Below are positions 20,819-31,266 of a stretch of 64,000 bases of DNA, piece after piece. Below the pieces are notes generated by a model. It made no database searches. It was given only the letters and a program-made list of their open reading frames with translations, and was not told where the DNA came from. Source of the stretch: Rusavskia elegans (taxonomy: Eukaryota > Ascomycota > Lecanoromycetes > Teloschistales > Teloschistaceae); NCBI GenBank assembly GCA_011316305.1, contig SAUG01000018.1, positions 124,001-188,000 on the forward strand, given 5' to 3'. The translations under genes were made by a program, and so were the position numbers. The number at the start of each line of letters is the position of its first letter. The stretch's first letter is position 1.

Positions 20819-21587
20819 AGAAGAATAATGACGAGTGGGATTGGAGAGGAATAGCGGGCGTTATGATACCCAGCAGATCTGCAGCGATTTTTACTTGTAT
20901 CCATCTGCTACAATATTAGTAATAATTTACCTCGAATATTCACTGACGTCATGTTATTTAAACCGATTATGGCAGAGAGGGCTGTCAAAAAAGCAACTGC
21001 GATAAGGGGCTGAGGGAGGGCGTACAACAGTCGATACCTCGGTGAGGAATATCGTTCTACGGACTGTTCGGATACCACTATACAGCTACCGATTCTGTTG
21101 AGAACATTCTTATGCAGCAGGCAATAGCCTTATAGTGACTTGCATCTGTTCCATGTGGAGCTGGTGTTCTAGATACTGTGCGTCCCCTATTGAAATCTAT
21201 TCTTATTTTGACGAGGGGGCGGGGGCTTGATGGGCATCGTCGGACTGCGCAACATTTGACGAAGTGTTTGCTGATGCGCCTCCACTAAGCAGACCGTCCA
21301 CGTCTGCCTCACGGCTTACGCATGCACATTGCGCTTCTTTGGCTTTGCTGTTCATATTTTTATGGCCCTTTCTTGACCTTCGTTGACCCTCTACCAGGAC
21401 CTATGTACAAACCAATATTGGCCTTCCACAGCCTCACGCTCCTGAAGCGCATCGCGGCCGCGCCGAATTTGAATCCTTCGTCGTAATTTCTTGGATTCCC
21501 TCTGCCGGACAATAAAATTTGAGCAGACACCCCGATCACATTGTACATAGTTCACGTGGAGAGCTGAAAGCGGCTTCAACAGTCAGA
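20819..21587. other. Intergenic, no feature seen
   Basis: A 769-bp stretch between two tandem plus-strand membrane protein genes. No open frame, tRNA or repeat stands out. Confidence 0.4.
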
Positions 21588-22784
21588 ATGCGACTCCCAG
21601 ACAATATCCTCCAGAAATCGAAAATCGTCCTCCATGGCGTCCAAGGACTTGTCATATTCCTCGCCTGGGCCATCACCATAGCCATCTTTACCAAAGACGG
21701 TTCTACAGATGGTCGGGTCAAATACTTCTTCGCTTTGGTACTGCATCCGCGATGTTTCCCACGATTATCCCAAGACTAATCGTCCGAACAGTGCTGGTTT
21801 TGCATCCCGCTCCTCATCTATCAAACCGCCATTCCCCAATTCGACCGCGTCAAACGTTTCTCCAATGCTTACGCCCACGCCGTTATCGATATCCTCCTCA
21901 CAATCTTCTGGTTCGCGGCGTTCATATCCGTCGCGACGTGGACGACGGACGGCATCAAGCACGGTGTAGCTAGACCTGGGCATGAGGGTTGCGCTGCCTT
22001 CAAATGGGGCGGAGGGGCTTCGAAATGCCATTTAAGTCAGGCTATCATTGGTATGGGTGTTGTGGTATTGTAAGTTTCCCTCTGTCAAACTTCACTCTCC
22101 CCCCAACGCAACGCGAGAGAGCGCCCCCAGACGAACCCGGGAAAGATTGCTTACGAGAATCATTCATGTGATAGCATCCTCTTCCTAGCCACATCCTTCA
22201 TCTCCATCAAAAACCTCCTCTACTACCGCCGCAACGGCTCCCTCCCCGGCCTCACTTCCTCCTCACAACATCCTACACCCCTCCCCCTCCACGACGACGA
22301 CGACCAAACCAAATACGCCTTTTCATCAAACCCCCACGATGAATTCGACAACGAAGACGACCATCTCGGCGGTGGCCCTAGCACTGCCCCAAACACGAGC
22401 TACGAACTCCTACATGACTCCCACGCCCACGGAAACCCCTCCACAACCAATACACATTCAGGCCCCTACGACGAAGAAGACACAAGCTACCATGGCTCCA
22501 CACTCGCAAACCCCCCACAGTTGCCGCCGCATCGAGATCCCTTCAGGGATAGAGACCCCAGTCCGTATCGGGTACCACACCCCGTAGAAGAGGAGGATAC
22601 AGGATACCAAGGCCGATACGACACAAGTGGTTACGGTGGTCACGGCGCAGGCACAAGGGCAGCGGGAGCAGGCGATCCGTTCCGGGATGATTTGGCATTA
22701 AGTCATGATCATGGCGGTTATGCGGGGGCGGAGGGAGCAGGCGGCAGGGTGGCGTTCCCGCATGCGGATTATGGAAGGACGTGA
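21588..22784 (+). CDS. MARVEL-domain four-helix membrane protein
   Basis: Three exons (21588-21737, 21792-22069, 22175-22784) assemble to 345 residues. Four membrane helices lie in the first ~150 residues: VLHGVQGLVIFLAWAITIAIF, VKYFFALCWFCIPLLIY, VIDILLTIFWFAAFISVA and IIGMGVVVFILFLATSFIS, the last split by an intron. This arrangement is typical of fungal MARVEL proteins of the plasma membrane or endocytic vesicles. The remaining ~190 residues form a hydrophilic His/Asp/Gly/Pro-rich cytosolic tail with repeated RDPFRD-like motifs. The coding strand flips from C-rich to G-rich in this tail. Without joining exons the helices fall in three different frames. Confidence 0.8.
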
Positions 22785-24206
22785 TGCTTTTGGGATAGCA
22801 ATGGGACGGGAAAGGGGAATCGGGAGGCTATATATCCTCGAAGATTGGAGAGCCGAGAGCGAGGAAGGGTAATTTAGCGTGGGAGGTGAGTTGTGGTGTG
22901 TGTATTATATGGGGTTTTCCTTTTTTTTTTATATATTTGTTTGGCCGTTTTTGCGAGGGAATGATGAGATGATCGTTATCTTCTAGGGTTCTTCATTTTC
23001 TGGGCGAGGTTGGGCTGCTCTAGAAACGATTCTGTCAAGGACATTCTTCCTATCTCAGGTATGTTGCGAGTTCCTTCCGCATGTCCCTTACCTTGGTAAA
23101 TATATTATACCCCTTCCATCATTCCTCTTCTTTTTTTTTTTTTGCATCAGACATACAATATATTACCTACTCTCCCCCTTTACCCTCGAATCATGTTCCC
23201 CATCTCATCTCAATATATTTTTCATTCATCCCCCTTTTTTTTGCTGGCTGGATGGCGGTATGATGTATTATTATTATTAAATTGGTTTCCTTTTCCCCCT
23301 CAAGAAGGGACGCCATTCCGGGCTTTTTGGCGGTTGCTGCTTTTTTTTTTTTTTTTTGAGTTTTTGTTGTTTGGGTGGTTGGGTGGGTGAGGATAGATAG
23401 GTGAGGTTGGATAGGTGGTTGTTTGTTTGAATATTCATATAAGTTTTTCACCAGGAGAGCGAGGGCGCGGTTCAGTGAGTGCTGGTGAAAACATCATGCC
23501 GAAAAGATGGTGTTGAAGGGGGTTGTTTTCCAGCGGGTGGTATGCATGCATGAGAGCTCTGTTTTTTGTTGTGAGTATGGAGTTGGGATAGAAGGAAAGA
23601 AGGAGAGTTTGTGTTGATGCGTTTGCTTTTCTCTTCCCTCCACCACCGGCTTTCTTCTTTTCGGACCGTTTTTGGAATTGGTTGAGGGGTTGTGGTGGGG
23701 TGGGGTGGGGTGGTGGATGTATAGGAATGCTGTGGGGGATGGGGGTGGATGATGGATGGGATGGATGGGATGGAGGTCGGGTACTCACCTTGCTGGGTCG
23801 AAGTGATAGGATATACATGTACATGTTGATGATACATGTGAGATGTAGAACATGGTTGCGGGATATTGATTCGATATTTGTCTTGGTATTAGATGCCTCA
23901 GTGCTTTCTGTGTGGAAAGCACATTTGGGATGCGTAGTTGAATGGGAGGCGAGAGAGATTGACATGTGTTGGAGTATTGAGGTGATTGATATTGGTTTTG
24001 GTTGATAAGGGAGGTTTGGGGTGGTACGTAGTATTGATCGAGGTGAAACGGTCTATTGAGGTATCTCTGTCTATATATCGTTGAAGAATTTGCATCCCTT
24101 TTATGTGAATCAATGCAAACAACGCTATGCAATCTTCCTCGCCGTTCCAATGCATACGCCATTCATGAATGTCATACAACCCACCACTCTCTTTCGTCGA
24201 CAATGC
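22785..24206. other. 1.4-kb intergenic region with T tracts and G-rich satellites
   Basis: Lies between convergent genes. It carries T runs (10 T at 22921, 13 T at 23131, 17 T at 23341) and short G-rich repeats of GGGGT/GGATG units (about 23690-23770). A consensus minus-strand splice donor (GTGAGT, 23788-23783) suggests an unannotated minus-strand transcript or a spliced 3' UTR. No coding gene is supported. Confidence 0.45.
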
Positions 24207-25991
24207 TCAAGCAACAGCAAACTTACTCCTAGCCCTCAACCTCGCTCCCATCACCCAAAGCCCCCACATCCCCAACACCCCCAGCACACTCAGTCCTCCC
24301 AACAAACTCGTCCCCCTCGCAACCCCCAAATCCAAAAACAACGGCCTCGCGAACAAGATCGCCGCGCACGCCAACGAGCTCCGAAAGAAATCATTGCTCG
24401 CGAACAACGAGGCTGCGTAATTCGGGTAACTCATGGGCACATAGACGAAAATACATTGGAAGACCACAAACCCGCTAGCAGCGTAGATGGTGATTCCGAT
24501 AACCGATGCGATCCAATGGATTGATGGATTTGCCGTCCACGCGAAGATGAAAAGCCCGATGACGGGTCCGAATACGCAGATTAAGGCGGGCACGAGACGG
24601 TGTTCTTGGGCTCGCATGCCGTGGGCTAGGATGTCGGGGATGAGGTAGAAATACAGGTAGGAGACGTATGTTGCGATTCCGAGGAGACAAGCGACGAAGA
24701 TGCAGAGGAATACGACTCCTATCTGTCCGATGTTGAAACCGTACATGGGCCCGTAGACGAGCGGGAAGACTTCGAAGAAGGAGTAGTAGATTGCGTAGAC
24801 GATGGAGGAGTAGATGTTTACGAAGGCGATGGCGGGATCTTTGATTGTGATTTCGAGAGGTTTTATCAGTGCGTCCAGGGCGATGGCGGAGGGTTTGAGG
24901 TGCTTTTGTGTGATTTCTGATTGCGCCATCAGGTGATTGGAGCCGGTGAGGGCGCGGAGGCGGGAGGCACGACGGAGCAGGATGTTGGGGGTGGATGTTT
25001 CGGGGAGGAAGAGCAGCATGAGGATTAGGATGGGGGCGGAGATCCAGACGATTTCCCAGAGGGACCAGCGCCAACCTTCCACGGGGACAGCGAAGCCGGA
25101 TAGGAGGGGTCCTAGAGCGGGACCGCAGTAGGCGGCCGAGACCCAGACCGTCAACGCGTAAGGCACTTTGAGCATGGAGTACATGTCTTGCATGGTTGCG
25201 CCTCCGGTGGCGAGACAGGGGCTACCGAGGAAACCTTGGATGAAGCGGAGGACAAGGAGACCGGCGAAAGATTCGGCGAGGGCGGTTGGGATGGAGAGGA
25301 TGAAGAAGAGGGAGAAGGTCGCGGCGTAGACCGGGTTGCGTCCGACAAGAGGCAGCTCGGAAAGGGGCGAAAACAAAAGGGGGCCGATGCCGTAGGCGAG
25401 GACGTAGAGGGCCAAAGGAAGAGAGGCGGCGGTCTCGCCTACGTTGAAGACGGACATGACTTCGTGGGTGCTTGAAGTATAGATGGCGCTGCCAGAATAG
25501 ACAGCAAAGGTATAGAGGCAGATGATCAGGGCGACAAAGCCACGTTTGAGGTTGGACCAGTTTTGGGGGTTCTCTGGATCATCTGTGGTGTACCAATCGA
25601 CAAGGATGTGGCCGTCTTCTGTTTTGGTTGGCGCTAGCGGGACGGATCTTGAGCGTTCGAGAGACAGTTCACGTTCAACTTGCAGGCGATCGTCAGTCCA
25701 TCGCTGGGTGTCTTCTCGGCTTTTGGTACGGGACAGGGTGGCAGCAGTGGCTTCAAGGTCGTCTCTTGAATTGGCCGATCTGATGGTGGATACCTCTGAG
25801 TCTGTTCTTGACGGCTGTTCTGAACTCGACGCTTTCTCCTTGGTGGGCGAGACCGCAAAGGAATTGAGGGCGGTGTTGTACGATTCAGGCAATTGGAAGC
25901 CAGGCTTTTCTTCTGGATACTGAAGGACTTTGTTGCGCGTCACGAATCGGATGAGCTGCCCAATGGGAGCGTCTCTGATGATGTCCGCCAT
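24207..25991 (-). CDS. MFS transporter, DHA1 drug:H+ antiporter type
   Basis: A single-exon 594-residue protein. The N-terminal cytosolic part carries the conserved MADIIRDAPIGQLIRFVT leader and a Ser/Thr-rich linker. The DHA1 entry motif DPENPQNWSNLKRGFVALIICLYTF follows at about 138-162, then roughly twelve helices. The motif-A-like loop is LFSPLSELPLVGRNPVY and the antiporter-region motif is GSPCLATGGATMQDMY. The order matches fungal multidrug exporters of the FLR1/CaMDR1/caffeine-resistance group, which pump azoles, benomyl-like and other planar compounds from the plasma membrane. The substrate here is unknown. It is divergent from the Sec72 gene. Confidence 0.9.
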   Translation of the reverse strand: MADIIRDAPIGQLIRFVTRNKVLQYPEEKPGFQLPESYNTALNSFAVSPTKEKASSSEQPSRTDSEVSTIRSANSRDDLEATAATLSRTKSREDTQRWTDDRLQVERELSLERSRSVPLAPTKTEDGHILVDWYTTDDPENPQNWSNLKRGFVALIICLYTFAVYSGSAIYTSSTHEVMSVFNVGETAASLPLALYVLAYGIGPLLFSPLSELPLVGRNPVYAATFSLFFILSIPTALAESFAGLLVLRFIQGFLGSPCLATGGATMQDMYSMLKVPYALTVWVSAAYCGPALGPLLSGFAVPVEGWRWSLWEIVWISAPILILMLLFLPETSTPNILLRRASRLRALTGSNHLMAQSEITQKHLKPSAIALDALIKPLEITIKDPAIAFVNIYSSIVYAIYYSFFEVFPLVYGPMYGFNIGQIGVVFLCIFVACLLGIATYVSYLYFYLIPDILAHGMRAQEHRLVPALICVFGPVIGLFIFAWTANPSIHWIASVIGITIYAASGFVVFQCIFVYVPMSYPNYAASLFASNDFFRSSLACAAILFARPLFLDLGVARGTSLLGGLSVLGVLGMWGLWVMGARLRARSKFAVA

Positions 25992-26675
25992 GAATAGGAT
26001 GAATAAATAGGGATATGCTTAAGGAAGCTGACAGGGGAAAGGGTCACTTCCAGAGTTGTGTCGTCTGCAGAGAGTATGGAAAAGGGGGAATACTCTTTGG
26101 GATGACGAACTAGCAACTTGAGGATAGACAGGACAAAAGAAGAAGGTATGACCAGACTTGCCAGATTATATAGGCATAACTGAAATGTGGGCTTACTTTA
26201 CTAATCGTGAGATGCTTGCAAATACGGGATGCTTAGGGCTTAGGTGATGGATGGAAACTTCTTCCGTGCTGGGAGTAAGTCCGTGGTGTGATTGAACGGA
26301 CGAAGAGACGTCCGGCTTCGTTCATGCTTGTGGGTCAGACGAATCTTACTCGCAACGTGGATGTCAAGATGACGGTTTGTCCGCTGCTGCACTTTGATTA
26401 CTATTGTGACTGCTGCGAAAGGGTGAGACGATGACAAATGCAACCGTAGGGAGTACCTGAAGATGGAGACCGGAGTCTTGGCAATGGAGTTAGTCGGCTT
26501 GGCACCCTTCAACTCCGAACTCGTGCAAACATTTCCAAAAACGTGTCGTCAAAAACCACCTTGCAAGTTCCTGCCGCGACACAGCACATCGCAACCATTC
26601 GGAACGCAGCATAGCACAGAGATCGAAGGTTCACCGAACAATCCGACCACCATCCGCTCCCGCCCAAACCCCAGA
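25992..26675. promoter_or_regulatory. Divergent promoter, MFS exporter / Sec72
   Basis: A 684-bp region between divergent start codons. An upstream in-frame ATG at 26463 of the Sec72 frame is judged non-coding because family similarity starts at the later Met. Confidence 0.45.
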
Positions 26676-27344
26676 ATGACAACAACAGCAACAACCCCCG
26701 ACCCCCTCGAAACATTCACCCTCCTCCCCCTCACCCTCGACCCAACCTCCAAATCCCTCTCCTCCCCCCTCCAGCACCTCACCAAACCCCTCAACAACCT
26801 CACCCACCTCCAACGCTCCCTCCTCTCAACCCCAACCCAAACCCCCCCACCCCCCTCCTCCACAAACCCCAAACGATCCGCTCAAATCGCAAAAATGCGC
26901 GACCAGGGCAACGCCTCCCTCCGAAAATCATCTTCATCCTCATCCACAGCAGCAGCGCAAGAAGCAATAACACTCTACACCTACGGCCTCGAAATGGCTC
27001 TCACGCGCCCCGCATGGGAACCCGTCCAGCTCGTCCGCGAAGAATGTGCCCTGCTTTACTGTAATCGCGCGCAAGCGTATATGGGAGCTCAAATGTGGCC
27101 CGAGGCGGCGGCCGATGCGGAATGCAGTGTTGAGTGTAAGCGGACGGGGAACGGGAAGGCGTGGTGGAGGAGGGGGAAATGTTTGTGTGAGATGGGGAGG
27201 TGGAGGGAGGCGAGGGAGTGGGTGGAGAGTGGGTTGGAGGTCGAGGGGGAGAAGGAGGGGGGGAAGGAGAGGGAGGAGTTGGTGGGGTTGGGGAGGGAGA
27301 TTGGGCGGTTTTTGGAGGAGGAGAGGAGGAGGGAGGGGAGGTGA
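26676..27344 (+). CDS. sec72: Sec72-like TPR subunit of the Sec63 translocon complex
   Basis: A 222-residue protein with its start placed at MTTTATTPDP, where family similarity (DPLETFTLLPLTLDPTSKSLSSP) begins. The conserved block NPKRSAQIAKMRDQGNASLRK precedes TPR helices: EAITLYTYGLEMALTRPAWEP, CALLYCNRAQAYMGAQMWPEAAADAECSVE and KAWWRRGKCLCEMGRWREAREWV. In yeast Sec72 docks cytosolic Hsp70 (Ssb/Ssa) to the Sec61-Sec63 ER translocon for post-translational import. The serine-rich linker in the first TPR and the Glu/Gly-rich C-terminus are peculiar to this copy. The first half of the frame is C-rich and the last 270 nt G-rich. Confidence 0.82.
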   Translation: MTTTATTPDPLETFTLLPLTLDPTSKSLSSPLQHLTKPLNNLTHLQRSLLSTPTQTPPPPSSTNPKRSAQIAKMRDQGNASLRKSSSSSSTAAAQEAITLYTYGLEMALTRPAWEPVQLVREECALLYCNRAQAYMGAQMWPEAAADAECSVECKRTGNGKAWWRRGKCLCEMGRWREAREWVESGLEVEGEKEGGKEREELVGLGREIGRFLEEERRREGR

Positions 27345-27603
27345 TGTTTCTTGTGGATTTATTGGTTGATTGCTCGTTGCAGGTGAGGCTTCGCAGCAGT
27401 GGGGAGTTATGTCAATCGGAACTTGGAGAAAAGGCAAGCGGTTCGAGGGAGCTGTTTTTGCACGATCAATTGTTTTCAGTGGTCTCAAGTCTAAGCAATG
27501 GTTGGTATCAGACGCATGAGATACCCCAGTCTCGAGATTCAAATTCGATGTTGTACAACAGTAGCTAGCGTTCTGCTCCATCAGCAAAATCCTGATGCTG
27601 GAA

Positions 27604-29169
27604 TTACAAGTACAATCCCTCGGGTTCACCCTCGCTCTTCGTCTTCATCACCCTCTCCCTCGCCGCTCGGAAATCCGCCATCTGCACCCTCATTCTCCGC
27701 TCTCGCAACGCCATCAGTCCGGCTTCGGAGCAGATGGCTTTGATGTCCGCGCCCGACAGGTCGTCTTTCTGATTGATGAACTCGTCAAGTTCGACGTCTT
27801 CGTTTAGTGACATCTTGGAGGTGTGCAGATTGAAGATTTTGCGTTTGGTGTTTTCTGACAAGTTAGCCAATGGGATGATATCAAGGGGGAAAGAGTCTTA
27901 CGATCAGGGTTCTCAAACAAAACTTTGCGGTCTATACGACCCGGACGAATGAGTGCGGGGTCCAGGGTATCAATCTTGTTCGTAGCCATGATGACTTTGA
28001 CGTCGCCACGATCATCAAATCCGTCCAGCTGATTCAGCAGTTCCAACATGGTTCGCTGCACCTCGCGCTCACCACCAGATGTGGATTCGTATCTTTTGGT
28101 TCCGATGGCATCAATTTCGTCGATGAAGACGATGGATGGTGCGTGCTCTGCGGCGACTTGGAAGATTTGCCGGACTAATCGGGGTCCATCACCAAGGTAT
28201 TTCTGTATCAGTTCGCTGCCGACAATGCGAAGGAAGGTGGCACTAGTTTGGTTGGCGACAGCTTTGGCGAGGAGAGTTTTTCCGGTACCAGGACCACCGT
28301 AGAGAATGACGCCTTTGGGTGGTTTGATACCCATTTCTTCATACAGCTCAGGGTGTAGGAGTGGTAGTTCGACGGCTTCACGGACTTCTTGTATTTGTGT
28401 TTCCAACCCACCAATATCCGCGTACGACTCGGTTGGCGCCTTGTCGAGCTTCATGACTGAGACCAAAGGATCGGCATCGTCGGTCAGGACTCCAACAACA
28501 GAGACGGACTTGTGATGTAACAGTATGCTGGCACCTGGTTCAAGAAGGTCTTTGTCGACGAAGGACATGATGGAGACATAGTATTCGGGGCCGGTAGCGC
28601 TGGAAACGATGGCGTGATCGTCATCAATCATCTCCTCCAGATTTCCGACACCCATGGGGCTCCCTCTCATGTCATCGACCTTACTCCGCTCATCGGCATT
28701 ACGGTCCAAAGCATCCGAGTCGCCGCCTGCCGAAGCTGGCGTTGCCGTGTTTTGCGCCTTTGCCTTTCTGATGCGCTCTTGATTCTCGACATACTCTTCT
28801 TCGAGGAGAAGGTGATCATGCACTCTTTGCATGCGGAGGTACTTGAGCTTACATCGAGAGGTCGGGTAGATGGTGGGGAGTTTGGTGGAGGCATTTGGGC
28901 CAGCAGCTCTGCGCTTCTTGCGACCTACTCGGGTTGTAGGTGGCGGCGGTTGCTCGTACTTGGGCTTTTTCTCCTGCATGCATCGATATGATTAGCTACA
29001 ACGAACGGACTGCTAGCAGCTTGGAGATGGAGAAAACCAAGACAGTACCTTTTTGTCCTTCTCATCCTTGTTGTCCCCACCTTGGCCAGGGTTGAGATTG
29101 GAGGTATTGTTGCCCTGTTGATGTCAGCCATCCATCGGGTTCGAAGCTGTCCGCTGATTGCCTCACCAT
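27604..29169 (-). CDS. rpt2: 26S proteasome regulatory ATPase Rpt2
   Basis: Four exons: 29169-29167, 29114-29049, 28973-27902 and 27854-27604, coding 463 residues. Exon 1 contributes only the ATG; splicing creates the N-terminus MGNNTSNL, a typical N-myristoylation site of Rpt2. Then come [18 protein letters not shown], the coiled coil, the OB region ending [18 protein letters not shown], Walker A GGPGTGKT (249-256), pore loop KYLGDG, Walker B VFIDEIDA (about 304-311), the arginine-finger region [11 protein letters not shown] and the C-terminal HbYX-type end LYL, which docks in the 20S alpha ring. The linker near [17 protein letters not shown] is longer than in yeast. Divergent from the Ubc1 gene. 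Confidence 0.95.
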
Positions 29170-29779
29170 GACGGAGATTTGCAAGTCTAACCTCCACTGA
29201 TCTAGTCCAGCGAACGCAGCAGATGAGGCCTGAGCAAACAAAAAGATGGCAAGACCTGATCAGACGGAGTAAGGATGGATATGACGTGGATGAACGGTGA
29301 TGGAATTCGAGGAGTTTGTAAGGGAGTGACGCGGAAAGAAAGTCGTCCAGATTGGCCCGAGCTCTCACCGCCTTGGGAGCCTCAATCGGCAGAATCTGGC
29401 CCTAACCGTGGTCGGGCCGAATTTGGTGTCGATCGAGCTTCAGTTCTGACTCTGTCTATCAAACAACAGCTTCCCAAAGTGTCGTAAATCCTTCATACCT
29501 CCTTTTGATGACTCATAGAGGTCTTTGCTATTAAACAAATAACACCGGCATGAGTTGACCATCTTTGTCACTCGGATTACGATTCGGCAAGGCTGCGCTC
29601 GTTGTCATCGAAGGCAGCACTCTCCTTCAAGCAGCTAATACAACATACAAGCCCTTGGATTTCGACACCATTGCTCCAACGCTCTCTTCTCTATTATCAA
29701 CCTTGCGATAATCGTTATTCTCATTTCCCTTATAAGACACCTTGGTACCCAACATTCCCTATCATAACTATCCACAACA
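29170..29779. promoter_or_regulatory. Divergent promoter, Rpt2 / Ubc1
   Basis: 610 bp between two divergent ubiquitin-proteasome genes. The yeast Rpn4 box (GGTGGCAAA) was not found by eye on either strand. Shared control is plausible but unproven. Confidence 0.45.
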
Positions 29780-30620
29780 ATGACCTCCAACCGCAACCGC
29801 CGCATCGCTAAAGAAATCGCCGACATCCACAGCGACAATCTCTCCAACATCAAAGCAAGCCCCGTCGGCAACGGCGACGATCTTACACATCTGAAGGGAT
29901 CATTCAAGGGGCCCCCTGGCACACCCTACGAGGGAGGCACATTCCAAATCGATGTTCGATTAGCCAGTGACTACCCCTTCAAACCTCCAACAATGAAGTT
30001 CGACACCAAGATCTGGCACCCTAACGTCAGCAGTCAAACGGTACCTCCTCCTCGAACCCCTTTGGATGGGCCCCTGCTGACTTGGGATCAGGGTGCCATC
30101 TGCCTCGACACCCTCTCCTCAGCCTGGTCTCCCGTCTTGACCGTCAAATCCGCTCTCTTGTCCCTCCAATCGCTGCTCAGCACACCAGAGCCTAAAGACC
30201 CACAGGACGCCGAAGTTGCTGGGATGCTGATACGAAACCCCAAAGAGTTCGAGCGGGTCGCGCAGGAATGGTCGGTCAAATACGCCGGAGCACCGAAGCG
30301 GGAGCGGGGAGAGGGCAGTGGTGGATCTGCAACACAGACGAAGAAACAACAAGAGAGGAGATCCAAAGCGGACGAAGAGGCAGAGAGGGTTGCCAAGTAC
30401 GTTTCTTGCCTAAAGGCGGGGCGAGCCTGACGCTGATCTTGGCAGATATCACGGCTACAACCAGAACATGATTGATGGATTCGTGTTCATGGGATTCGAT
30501 CTCGAGCGGGTCGTGGCTGCTTTTGAATTCGTCGGGATCGATCATAATGACGGCGAGGAATATGCTCTTGAAGAGGCGTACATTGGGGATATCACTGCCA
30601 GGTTACTGGGGGAGCCATAA
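29780..30620 (+). CDS. ubc1: Ubiquitin-conjugating enzyme E2 with UBA domain (Ubc1/E2-25K)
   Basis: Three exons (29780-30040, 30092-30396, 30446-30620) code 246 residues. The UBC fold begins RRIAKEIADI and includes FKGPPGTPYEGGTFQIDVRL, the HPN of IWHPNV and the active-site Cys91 in GAICLDTL, just after the first splice junction. A Lys/Glu-rich linker leads to a C-terminal UBA domain (about 198-246) with YNQNMIDGFVFMGFDLERVVAAF. This architecture is that of Ubc1/E2-25K, which extends Lys48-linked ubiquitin chains and supplies the proteasome pathway. The second intron splits a Lys codon. Divergent from Rpt2. Confidence 0.95.
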
Positions 30621-31266
30621 CATATTTGTCCAAACATTTCGGTCGCAGTCGTCAACATACAGGCGAATACGTAGCAGGGTGTTTTTGGAACAACGATGAC
30701 AAACTGTTGATTCGATTGGGTGTTTTCGGGCCACTGCCGGAGAAGCCGTTCTGGATCGCGGATGGAGAAGCCTTCACCCTCGTGATATTTCGAGAGTTAA
30801 GCTCTAAAGTTCTCAAGGGTTGACAACAGCGCTTTCAGCGGTGGCTACAGTACTTGATTACTAGAGATCCCTATGCTGTAGGATGCCACCGTCCATACCA
30901 CTACATCCACATGCACCTCGGTGGTGCGATCTCCAATCAGGTCAACGTCGTGATCAATTCAAAAACAACATGATGCATCGACCATGCGGGGTACTCAACC
31001 TCAACCATTGTGGCACCTACTGTAATCAGGTGAGTCTGGCGGAAGGGAAGTTCCGACATGGTTGTTCCCTCTTTGCTGCTCGCGTGTTGTCTTGAAAGTT
31101 TCCTGCACCTTTCACGCTGTGGAACACGCCCTTGCATACGCAATACCCGACCTATCTTTCTCTTCTGTAATACCCGCTCCTCTGAAATCACTTCGTCCTC
31201 CGCGTGAAACCGTTCTATCCATTTTAGACTCCATCGTACTCAGACCTGGACTATCGACGTAGGACG
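30621..31266. other. Intergenic, Ubc1 to ACS transporter
   Basis: 3' flank of Ubc1 and promoter of the MFS transporter. Short frames on both strands lack motifs; nothing else seen. Confidence 0.4.

Noticed and set aside
23341..23357. 17-T run as a Pol III terminator
   Set aside because: No tRNA-like or other Pol III gene upstream; one of several T runs in the same region.
24081..24524. 147-codon plus-strand frame
   Set aside because: Mostly antisense to the MFS transporter C-terminus.
26463..26675. 71-residue N-terminal extension of Sec72
   Set aside because: Family similarity starts at the Met at 26676 and the extension is leader-like.
26940..27629. 229-codon minus-strand Pro/Leu-rich frame
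   Set aside because: Shadow of the G-rich 3' half of Sec72.
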